Source: a virus
Virus record (IMG/VR): IMGVR_UViG_3300028392_001365
Coordinates: 1-37,439 of that record
Length of the DNA stretch: 37,439 bases
Strand: one strand, 5' to 3'
Positions 32,298-37,439 of this stretch are shown here, piece after piece (position 1 is the first letter of the stretch; each line of letters opens with the position of its first letter). Position numbers and translations under genes: made by a program. The notes beneath the pieces were generated by a model, which was given only the letters and a program-made list of their open reading frames with translations, was not told the DNA's origin and ran no database searches.

Positions 32298-32564
32298 ATG
32301 CCAAACATTTTAGTACCTGTAGACACAGAGATTGACGTTGATGTAAACGTTAAAGATTTTTTAGAAGACTGTAGCGATTACGAAATAGAAGAAGCTATAG
32401 ATTGGTTGAAAGATAAACAATATATAAAACACACCGACATAGATAGACAAGTCTGCGCAACAGAATTAGAATTTATAGAAGCTTTAGATAAGATCTACAC
32501 AAAATGGAATGTATTATCTAAAGAAGAAGAGGCTTTCATATTAAGCTTAGCCAAAAGGTTTTAA
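32298..32564 (+). CDS. Uncharacterised acidic phage protein (88 aa)
   Basis: The protein has an acidic N terminus (VPVDTEIDVDVNVKDFLEDC) and helical body (YEIEEAIDWLKDKQYI, ELEFIEALDKIYTKW). It follows the phosphoesterase by 5 bases with leader TAAAAGTTATG. No family recognised. Confidence 0.75.
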   Translation: MPNILVPVDTEIDVDVNVKDFLEDCSDYEIEEAIDWLKDKQYIKHTDIDRQVCATELEFIEALDKIYTKWNVLSKEEEAFILSLAKRF

Positions 32565-32567
32565 TTT

Positions 32568-32732
32568 ATGGCAGTTGTAATAGACTTAGTAGATCAAATA
32601 GAGCACATGTTTTCTAAAGAACCAGACAAACGTAAGAAGGCAGAGCACAAAGAGTGGAAAGATACCATAAATAAATTAATACAAGATTGTAATAAATTGT
32701 GTAAATTTAAAATGTATTTCTTAATCAAATAA
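32568..32732 (+). CDS. Small helical protein (54 aa)
   Basis: This ORF begins 3 bases after the previous stop, and the next ORF starts 3 bases after its own stop. The product is helical and lysine-rich (VVIDLVDQIEHMFSKEPDKR, TINKLIQDCNKLCKFKM). No motif. Context supports translation. Confidence 0.6.
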   Translation: MAVVIDLVDQIEHMFSKEPDKRKKAEHKEWKDTINKLIQDCNKLCKFKMYFLIK

Positions 32733-32735
32733 AAC

Positions 32736-32900
32736 ATGGACAACATGAAGTGTTTAAAAAACAAAAAGACAGGTAACATTATTAGAGTTACCGATGTACA
32801 AGCTTATCAAATGGCAGGAAGTCAGTGGTCTTATGCATCTAAAACAGAGTGGAAGAATCAGACTAACCCCAAAAAAGTAGAAGATGTTAAAGAAGCTTAA
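32736..32900 (+). CDS. Small basic protein (54 aa)
   Basis: The ORF follows the preceding stop by 3 bases and overlaps the next gene by 17 bases. The protein has a basic N terminus (MKCLKNKKTGNIIRVTD), an aromatic middle (QAYQMAGSQWSYASK) and an acidic end. The pattern KNKKTGNIIRV with SQW resembles small proteins seen across phages. No function assigned. Confidence 0.6.
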   Translation: MDNMKCLKNKKTGNIIRVTDVQAYQMAGSQWSYASKTEWKNQTNPKKVEDVKEA

Positions 32901-33213
32901 ACAGATTTGGCACGAAATCATCGAGAGATGGTTCTTGCTTACATTCTTTACTGAGAGAATGGAAAGAGAGAGACTGCAGATATTAGCAGAACTGGTAAAA
33001 AGAAAAGATACCTTATGGAAGAATCTTTCTGTTAAACAGAGAACCGTAAAAGAAATTCTTACTTATAAAGAACCAAAAAAGAAGAGTATAAATGAATTAG
33101 TGGAAGAATATGAGAAAAAAAGTCCCGTAATTCAAGACGCTTTATACGAAGCATTAAAAAACATTCAACAAAAAGAAAATGGCAACAGCAAAGAAACCAA
33201 CAACAAAGACTAA
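32884..33213 (+). CDS. Uncharacterised helical protein with hydrophobic N terminus (109 aa)
   Basis: The N terminus is amphipathic with a short aromatic segment (IIERWFLLTFF, about residues 12-22), probably a membrane-surface helix rather than a full pass. The rest is charged and helical (ERERLQILAELVKRKDTLW, SINELVEEYEKKSPVIQ). It overlaps the next gene by 35 bases. No family recognised. Confidence 0.72.
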   Translation: MLKKLKQIWHEIIERWFLLTFFTERMERERLQILAELVKRKDTLWKNLSVKQRTVKEILTYKEPKKKSINELVEEYEKKSPVIQDALYEALKNIQQKENGNSKETNNKD

Positions 33214-33433
33214 GAAGACAGTAGAAGAAGCTCCGCAATTAGAAGCACAAATCTTAAAGTTCGATGGACCTCAACAACCTATGTGGTATCCTATAGATTG
33301 GGATACAGTGCAAACAATAGACGATATGAAAGCAATCTTAGAACACATGGGATTAGGATGCTCTACCGATGCACCGGCTTACGAGAAGCTTAAGAAGTAT
33401 TTATTTAATAGATACGTTAAGATAACAAAGTAA
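33179..33433 (+). CDS. Small phage protein with lysine-rich tail (84 aa)
   Basis: The N terminus is a basic Ala/Lys/Thr-rich tail (ATAKKPTTKTKKTVEEAPQ), like a nucleic-acid-binding arm. It leads to a compact domain with QPMWYPIDWDTVQTIDDMK and ILEHMGLGCSTDAPAYEKL. The domain matches small conserved phage proteins of unknown role. It overlaps its upstream neighbour by 35 bases and shares one base with the following gene. Confidence 0.75.
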   Translation: MATAKKPTTKTKKTVEEAPQLEAQILKFDGPQQPMWYPIDWDTVQTIDDMKAILEHMGLGCSTDAPAYEKLKKYLFNRYVKITK

Positions 33434-33642
33434 TGACTAAAGAAGAAGCCGAGTTCATAAATCAGCTGTGCGAGAATAGCGCGGTAACATGGACACAAGT
33501 GCACATAGAATACCAAAAGAAGTTCGTAGATCCTTCCCAGTGGTTAGAGGCGGGTGGATATCAGAAAGGCAGTCCACTACCACACGGAAATCAGATAGAA
33601 GGCAACGAGCTATGTAAGAGAGCACAGACTTTTAAAAATTAA
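33433..33642 (+). CDS. Small phage protein (69 aa)
   Basis: The protein has a helical start (TKEEAEFINQLCENSAVTW) and a segment GNQIEGNELCKRAQTFKN near its C terminus, a pattern I know from short proteins in other phages, of unknown function. It starts on the preceding stop (TAATG). A tiny membrane ORF follows 4 bases later. Confidence 0.75.
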   Translation: MTKEEAEFINQLCENSAVTWTQVHIEYQKKFVDPSQWLEAGGYQKGSPLPHGNQIEGNELCKRAQTFKN

Positions 33643-33646
33643 AGTT

Positions 33647-33763
33647 ATGATATATATTGCAATTGGAATTGTAGGTACGTGGATATGGATACTGTACGAA
33701 GCTAAAACTGCTCCGTATTACGACGAAAAGACTAATACATTCTACAAAAAAACAAAAAAATAA
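33647..33763 (+). CDS. Tiny membrane protein (38 aa)
   Basis: This 38-residue ORF follows the leader TTAAAGTTATG, 4 bases after the preceding stop. It has one hydrophobic segment (MIYIAIGIVGTWIWILYEA) and a lysine-rich tail (TNTFYKKTKK). The stop is 5 bases before the UVDE start. It resembles the 33-residue ORF at 21721. Small, but well placed. Confidence 0.6.
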   Translation: MIYIAIGIVGTWIWILYEAKTAPYYDEKTNTFYKKTKK

Positions 33764-33768
33764 AAGTT

Positions 33769-34668
33769 ATGAATTTAGGATACGCGTGCATCAATATGAC
33801 TATGCAGAAACAGGTTAGTATTAATAGAACAATGATGAAACGCACCTTCGAAGCCAAAGGAATGGACTACGTCTCAGATTTGACCCTTCTAAATTCAAAA
33901 GATATCATTAAGATATTAGAGTGGAACAGACAGCACGGAATAAAACTGTTTAGGTTATCTTCAAGCATAATTCCATGGGGAAATAACATAGACATAACCG
34001 AACTAAAAGACTACAAAGAGATCAAGTCTGAATTAAAAAAGGCCGGAGATTTTGCCAAGTTTTGGGATATGAGAATCACATGTCATCCTGGTCCATTCGT
34101 AGTACTTACTTCGCCAAATGACTCAGTAGTCGATAACGCCATATCAGATTTAGAAATGCACGGCAAACTATTCGATATGATGGAGCTTTCACAAACGCCT
34201 TACAATAAGATCAATATACATTGTAACGGAGTATACGGAGACAAGATCACCGCAATGGATAGATTCTGCGAAAACTTTAAGAGACTATCTAACTCAGTAC
34301 GTAGTAGACTAACAGTAGAGAACGACGACAAAGCATCCATGTACTCCGTTAAAGATCTAATGTACATACACAAGAAGATAGGAATTCCTATTGTATTCGA
34401 CTACCATCACCACCAATTTTGTACTGGAGATATGACCGAGCAAGAAGCGTTAGAGCTAGCTGCGACGACTTGGCCGAAAGACATAAAGCAACTAGTGCAC
34501 TACTCAGAATCAAAAGCATTACATGAAAACAACATTAAAGAAAAACCACAAGCTCATTCGCTATATATTAATGCCATCCCCAATACATACGAGTTGGATG
34601 TGGACATTATGGTTGAAGCAAAAGCAAAAGAGTTAGCAATACTACCATTTTTAGAATATGAAAAGTAA
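33769..34668 (+). CDS. uvsE: UV-damage endonuclease (UVDE)
   Basis: The 299-residue protein matches UVDE, a TIM-barrel repair nuclease that nicks DNA 5' of UV photoproducts. Visible signatures are GYACINMT at the N terminus, FRLSSSIIPW, and TCHPGPFV (His106). Others are INIHCNGVYGDK (His151), LTVENDD (Glu184), FDYHHHQF (Asp211, His213/His214) and VHYSES (His244), the metal-binding residues of the family. Length is normal. It may protect the phage genome from sunlight damage. It overlaps the next gene by 11 bases. Confidence 0.94.
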   Translation: MNLGYACINMTMQKQVSINRTMMKRTFEAKGMDYVSDLTLLNSKDIIKILEWNRQHGIKLFRLSSSIIPWGNNIDITELKDYKEIKSELKKAGDFAKFWDMRITCHPGPFVVLTSPNDSVVDNAISDLEMHGKLFDMMELSQTPYNKINIHCNGVYGDKITAMDRFCENFKRLSNSVRSRLTVENDDKASMYSVKDLMYIHKKIGIPIVFDYHHHQFCTGDMTEQEALELAATTWPKDIKQLVHYSESKALHENNIKEKPQAHSLYINAIPNTYELDVDIMVEAKAKELAILPFLEYEK

Positions 34669-34954
34669 CATAAGCAAGAAGCAGAGTAAACAATTAGACA
34701 AGACATTAAAAGAGGCACAGCAAGCGCTTAAGAATATAGAAGGTCTAACGAGTATGATTCAAGACGTTACCTCTATGGCAAAAGAAGGCATAGACACAGA
34801 GGAACTAGAGAACATCACCACAGAGGGCAAGATGGAAGCCACACTAGATAGCCTAAAAGCAGAAGATCTAGAATCGTTGCTTAAACAGTTCGAAGCCTTG
34901 TTTCCTCAAGTACAACAGACCATTAAGGAGCAAGAGGCCATAAAGAAGTCTTAG
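34658..34954 (+). CDS. Uncharacterised coiled-coil protein (98 aa)
   Basis: The protein is charged and helical throughout (SKKQSKQLDKTLKEAQQALK, DLESLLKQFEALFPQVQQTI), with a central acidic stretch (GIDTEELENITTEGKM). It begins within the last codons of the UVDE gene. No motif recognised. It may be a scaffold or assembly factor, by composition only. Confidence 0.75.
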   Translation: MKSNISKKQSKQLDKTLKEAQQALKNIEGLTSMIQDVTSMAKEGIDTEELENITTEGKMEATLDSLKAEDLESLLKQFEALFPQVQQTIKEQEAIKKS

Positions 34955-34956
34955 GC

Positions 34957-34964
34957 ATATTTAT
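34957..34964 (+). promoter_or_regulatory. ATATTTAT motif before the LamG gene
   Basis: ATATTTAT lies in the 18-base gap before the ATG at 34973, 8 bases upstream of it. Fifth copy of the motif; here it precedes a probable surface or structural gene, consistent with but not proving a late promoter. Confidence 0.3.
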
Positions 34965-34972
34965 TCTTACGC

Positions 34973-35743
34973 ATGCCAATACAATTACTAAATAGAAATA
35001 ACGCAGGTAACTTTACGTTAGTAAACAGATCTAATAGCGGAAGATTTAGTTTAGATGTAAATGTGTCCTCAACTTCTCCATCTGTAGTCTCAAGCGGATT
35101 AATATCAAACTTAGATGCTGGTAATGCTTTAAGTTATAATGGTTCAGGAACAACATGGACTGATTTAAGCGGAAATAGTAATAATGCAACTTTAACAAAT
35201 ACCACATTTGATGCAACTTATGGAGGCGGTATTGTATTTGGTAATAACAAATATGGTGCTCATACGCTAGGAACATCGCCTTATACTGGTAATTTTACTT
35301 GGACTTGTATATTCAAACATACAGATGGATACAGTTTTTCTCCTGATTGGGATTGGTTGTATACAATGAATAGTTATGGTAATGGTTTACTTTTTGGAAC
35401 AAATGGAGATAGACCTAGAATGAGTTATGGTAACTGGTTTACTGATGGTATTAATACAACAGGCCAAGCTGCATTAACACTTAACAGCTATTATATGTTA
35501 ACTTTTGGTAGAAGCGGAAGTTCTCTTTTCTGTTATTTACAAGACACTTCTTACGGAACAGGAAATTCAACGTCAGCAACTCCATCTATAACAACACCGT
35601 ATATAGGTACAACTCCAAATCCAAGTAGAAGCAGTGAATATTGGGTAGGTATTATAAATGTTATATTAGTTTATAATAGAGCATTAACTGCAGGAGAAAT
35701 AACACAAAACTATAATGTGTACAAGTCTAGGTTTGGACTTTAG
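34973..35743 (+). CDS. LamG/concanavalin-like carbohydrate-binding protein
   Basis: The 256-residue protein begins with a short repeat-like leader (RNNAGNFTLVNRSNSGRFSL). A jelly-roll domain follows: SGLISNLDAGNALSYNG, WTDLSGNSNNATL, FTWTCIFKH and NSYYMLTFGRSGSSLF. A closing VILVYNRALTAGEITQNY segment is the classic LamG end. Such domains bind glycans in phage tail fibres and adhesins, and the lack of a signal peptide favours a virion component. Base use is more AT-rich and Thr/Ser/Gly-heavy than nearby genes, suggesting separate origin. Confidence 0.87.
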   Translation: MPIQLLNRNNAGNFTLVNRSNSGRFSLDVNVSSTSPSVVSSGLISNLDAGNALSYNGSGTTWTDLSGNSNNATLTNTTFDATYGGGIVFGNNKYGAHTLGTSPYTGNFTWTCIFKHTDGYSFSPDWDWLYTMNSYGNGLLFGTNGDRPRMSYGNWFTDGINTTGQAALTLNSYYMLTFGRSGSSLFCYLQDTSYGTGNSTSATPSITTPYIGTTPNPSRSSEYWVGIINVILVYNRALTAGEITQNYNVYKSRFGL

Positions 35744-35774
35744 ACTTTAATTTTACCAACACAACACGAATCAG

Positions 35775-35782
35775 TATATTTG
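35775..35782 (+). promoter_or_regulatory. Bacteroidetes-type promoter candidate TATATTTG
   Basis: TATATTTG fits the -7 consensus TAnnTTTG of Bacteroidetes promoters and lies 4 bases before the ATG at 35787. TTTTAC at 35751-35756 is a possible -33 element at suitable distance. The string CAGTATATTTGAT is repeated exactly at the second candidate, 571 bases downstream. Confidence 0.5.
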
Positions 35783-35786
35783 ATCT

Positions 35787-35939
35787 ATGACCAAGAGCAA
35801 GATTCTAGAGCAGATCAAGTACTGGAAAGAAGTATTCAAACCTACTGGAAACATGGGCAAATGGTACGCGTCGATAAGAATCCAGAAACTTACCGAACAA
35901 TTAGATAAACGTAATAAGAAAACGAAGCGTGTCAAATAG
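35787..35939 (+). CDS. Small basic protein (50 aa)
   Basis: The ATG lies just after the TATATTTG element, leaving a very short leader. The product is basic and helical (SKILEQIKYWKEVFKP, IQKLTEQLDKRNKKTKR). It overlaps the Tat-leader ORF, whose GTG start is at 35929. Real by position and codon use, with unknown function. Confidence 0.6.
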   Translation: MTKSKILEQIKYWKEVFKPTGNMGKWYASIRIQKLTEQLDKRNKKTKRVK

Positions 35940-36147
35940 AAGAGATTTTCTTAAGAACTCCTTATTCGCCTCGATCGCACTCGCGCTCCCGATAAGTAGC
36001 AAACCCGAGAGCCTAGTAAATACAAAGGTCGCACCCGATAGAGTGTTCTACACAAACGGAGTAGAGAGGATGCGCATAACATCCGCAGGTTGGGTAGGAA
36101 TAGGAAACATTATACCAACATCAGAATTAAAACTAAACGTACGATGA
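35929..36147 (+). CDS. Tat-like leader joined to fibre-like stub (72 aa)
   Basis: A GTG start gives MSNRRDFLKNSLFASIALAL, a twin-arginine signal motif (RRDFLK) plus hydrophobic stretch, typical of Bacteroidetes Tat leaders. Residues 37-72 (FYTNGVERMRITSAG, VGIGNIIPTSELKLNV) match the repeat unit at the end of many phage tail fibres and bacterial adhesins (RMRIxSxGxVGIGTxxP). The protein stops there, so it may be a remnant or a miniature secreted protein. It overlaps both neighbours. Confidence 0.65.
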   Translation: MSNRRDFLKNSLFASIALALPISSKPESLVNTKVAPDRVFYTNGVERMRITSAGWVGIGNIIPTSELKLNVR

Positions 36148-36308
36148 AGCAACAGTCACAATCAAGCGAGTTGACAGGTTCCTTGGTTGCTTCGGAATCG
36201 TCAACGTCAACCAGCTTTTCGGAATCGGTAGCCACTTCGGACAAATCTGCGCCACCACCTGCAATAGACTTCATGTACGAGTGGATACGAAAACACAGCG
36301 GAAAGTAA
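36144..36308 (+). CDS. Ser/Thr-rich small protein (54 aa)
   Basis: I take the ATG at 36144, an ATGA overlap with the preceding stop, rather than 36090, which lies inside the fibre-like ORF. The product is a Ser/Thr-rich stretch (SSELTGSLVASESSTSTSFS) ending in a short helix (DFMYEWIRKHSGK). It may be an exposed tail or linker. Its low complexity gives limited support. Confidence 0.55.
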   Translation: MKQQSQSSELTGSLVASESSTSTSFSESVATSDKSAPPPAIDFMYEWIRKHSGK

Positions 36309-36345
36309 CCACAAACTTAGATTTCTTTACAAACGCGGATAGCAG

Positions 36346-36353
36346 TATATTTG
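36346..36353 (+). promoter_or_regulatory. Second TATATTTG promoter candidate
   Basis: TATATTTG lies in the 66-base gap before the ATG at 36375 and shares CAGTATATTTGAT with the first candidate. TTTAC at 36326-36330 could be its -33 element. The leader then continues AATAAAACAATAAGTTATG. The repeat of a 13-base string in two gaps supports a true promoter. Confidence 0.55.
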
Positions 36354-36374
36354 ATTATAATAAAACAATAAGTT

Positions 36375-36650
36375 ATGAGAAACCGGTACGAAAAAAGCCC
36401 ATTGAGTCTAATCGAAGGCGGAAGCAGAATTAAGATCACATTCAAGAACGGTATTGAAAGAGAGTACGACAACATTAAGGACGTGTCGGCTTACGTAGCA
36501 AAAGTGTTGAGCGAGAGCGACTACATGATCAATCGTATTGAGATGGAGAAGGAAGTGGTAACAAAAGAGTGGAAGCCACTATTCGGTAGACACACATACA
36601 AATCGGATTTAGGCAACAACTTCGTAAACTACAACAACTACGAAATCTAG
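36375..36650 (+). CDS. Uncharacterised small phage protein (91 aa)
   Basis: The protein has a beta segment (SRIKITFKNGIEREYDNIKD) and a helix (VSAYVAKVLSESDYMINRIE), then a C terminus rich in aromatic residues. It follows the second TATATTTG promoter candidate with an AATAAGTTATG leader, so it may head a small unit that includes the three paralogues. No known family. Confidence 0.75.
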   Translation: MRNRYEKSPLSLIEGGSRIKITFKNGIEREYDNIKDVSAYVAKVLSESDYMINRIEMEKEVVTKEWKPLFGRHTYKSDLGNNFVNYNNYEI

Positions 36651-36654
36651 ACCA

Positions 36655-36864
36655 ATGACAGAGAAGGAGAAAGCAGAGAGTATGGTGGACGAGTTCTATC
36701 AATACACAAACACCAACTCAAGAGAGAACGCCAAAGCCTGTGCCAAGATAATGGCAAAAGAAGTGTTGGTAAAGTTAAAGTACTACGGAGCTCCGCAACA
36801 CGCAGTAGAGTTTTGGGAAGAGACCGTATTGCAGATAGATCGCGTACCGGCATTTAAAGACTAG
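36655..36864 (+). CDS. Tandem paralogue 1 (69 aa)
   Basis: This is the first of three adjacent related proteins. It opens MTEKEKAESMVDEFY and has AKACAKIMAKEVLVKL and EFWEETVLQID. The layout KA...Y/F, AK-CA-I--EV and W-E is shared by all three copies. Similar short proteins occur in many Bacteroidetes-type phages; function is unknown. Base composition is GC-richer than copy 3. Confidence 0.78.
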   Translation: MTEKEKAESMVDEFYQYTNTNSRENAKACAKIMAKEVLVKLKYYGAPQHAVEFWEETVLQIDRVPAFKD

Positions 36865-36866
36865 TT

Positions 36867-37067
36867 ATGATAACCACAAAAGAGAAAGCAGTAGAGCTGT
36901 ACAATAGCTACTTCGATTTGGGCAGGGACTTCACAAGAGGAGTGTCGATGCACGAGTTCGCCAAACAGTGCGCACTAATATGTTGCAACGAAGTCTTGTC
37001 GGACATGGGAGCGGACAGAGGCCATCAATATTGGACAGAAGTAAAGGTAGAGATACAAAAGTTATGA
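36867..37067 (+). CDS. Tandem paralogue 2 (66 aa)
   Basis: Related to the genes on both sides: TKEKAVELYNSYFD, EFAKQCALICCNEVLSDM and YWTEVKVEIQKL match copy 3 most closely. The leader is CTAGTTATG. Its stop overlaps the start of copy 3 (ATGA). The N-terminal arm (RDFTRGVSMHE) is a few residues longer than in copy 1. Confidence 0.78.
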   Translation: MITTKEKAVELYNSYFDLGRDFTRGVSMHEFAKQCALICCNEVLSDMGADRGHQYWTEVKVEIQKL

Positions 37068-37267
37068 CACCAAAAGATAAAGCAATAGGATTATATTGCA
37101 AGTATATAGATGCTTATAATGATAGAAATTTGCAAGTAAGTGATTATAAGTTTGCTAAACGATGTGCATTAATAGCAGTAGATGAAATAATAGATAATAT
37201 TATTGATGATGATAAACAAATATTAAATTATTGGCAAGAAGTAAAACAAGAGATAGAACTGTTATGA
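37064..37267 (+). CDS. Tandem paralogue 3 (67 aa)
   Basis: The start at 37064 (MTPKDKAIGLYCKY) is an ATGA overlap; upstream in-frame ATGs lie inside copy 2. FAKRCALIAVDEIIDNI and YWQEVKQEIELL parallel copy 2. The coding sequence is strikingly AT-rich (many AT-ending codons) compared with copies 1 and 2, although the proteins are similar, so the copies have diverged in codon use or came from different sources. Confidence 0.8.
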   Translation: MTPKDKAIGLYCKYIDAYNDRNLQVSDYKFAKRCALIAVDEIIDNIIDDDKQILNYWQEVKQEIELL

Positions 37268-37410
37268 TCAAGAGATTGAGCAGCAAGAGCACCAAGATAC
37301 TTACCAGAATCCTAGACAGTAGAAGTAAACGGGTATGGAAAGGCACATACAGGAGTAGAGGAGCATTCGCAAGAAGACTCGCATTAACATTAATACGAAT
37401 AGAGTTATGA
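37264..37410 (+). CDS. Tiny arginine-rich protein (48 aa)
   Basis: The ATG overlaps the stop of paralogue 3 and the TGA overlaps the next start. The product is highly basic (KRLSSKSTKILTRILDSRSK, then RSRGAFARRLALTLIRIEL), consistent with nucleic-acid binding. No family known. The overlaps at both ends support it as a gene. Confidence 0.6.
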   Translation: MIKRLSSKSTKILTRILDSRSKRVWKGTYRSRGAFARRLALTLIRIEL

Positions 37411-37439
37411 AATACAGAATCAAACAGTACGACGCCTTA
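37407..37439 (+). CDS. Partial gene, 3' end outside the window
   Basis: Eleven codons (MKYRIKQYDAL) start on an ATGA overlap with the preceding gene, behind AGAGTTATG, and run off the window. Nothing can be said about function. Confidence 0.5.
   Translation, partial: MKYRIKQYDAL

Noticed and set aside
1-37439. tRNA, rRNA or transposon sequences
   Set aside because: No cloverleaf-like segment, transposase motif or terminal inverted repeats were seen in the gaps, which are nearly all below 70 bases.

Overview
The window looks like part of a large, AT-rich tailed-phage genome. All genes lie on the + strand, packed with ATGA/TAATG overlaps or very short gaps. Most are small phage-type proteins, mixed with zinc-ribbon miniproteins, a RecB/Cas4-like nuclease and a UV-damage endonuclease. 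I see no rRNA, tRNA, transposase or CRISPR array, and no terminase, capsid or polymerase gene here. A Bacteroidetes (flavobacterial-type) host is likely but inferred. The grounds are A-rich leaders without clear Shine-Dalgarno sequences, two TAnnTTTG-type promoter candidates, a secreted protein with a typical Bacteroidetes signal peptide ending in SYA|QE, and a Tat-like leader (SNRRDFLK).

Layout. (1) 1-2049: zinc-ribbon proteins, a PD-(D/E)XK nuclease with a probable Fe-S cluster, and a ribbon-helix-helix protein. (2) 2059-19160: a 17-kb glycan island. It encodes GDP-mannose 4,6-dehydratase, GDP-L-fucose synthase, an RfbH-like Fe-S/PLP sugar 3-dehydrase, two more sugar-nucleotide SDRs and two fucosyltransferase-like proteins. 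It also has two GT4, four GT2 and one GT17 glycosyltransferases, DUF3431 and DUF5672 proteins, and two methyltransferases. (3) 19182-20967: four unrecognised phage genes, the last with a degenerate HNH-like zinc domain. (4) 20968-21195: noncoding, with several copies of an AACnnrTTGGTT repeat and a long hairpin. (5) 21196-28265: small accessory genes, including three HExxH proteins, a secreted barrel-like protein and small membrane proteins. (6) 28266-28508: a second noncoding region with the same repeat family. (7) 28509-37439: further small conserved phage genes, a metallophosphoesterase, UVDE, a LamG-type protein, a Tat-leader/fibre-like stub and three tandem paralogues.

How it fits together. 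The island can in principle make GDP-L-fucose from GDP-mannose, may make a 3,6-dideoxyhexose, and carries transferases to build a multi-sugar glycan with possible methyl caps. The acceptor is not visible from sequence: it could be virion protein, phage DNA or the host surface. The regions at 21-28 kb and 28.5-37 kb resemble early/accessory modules, each led by a repeat-bearing regulatory region. Functions rest on motifs read by eye; no database search was run.
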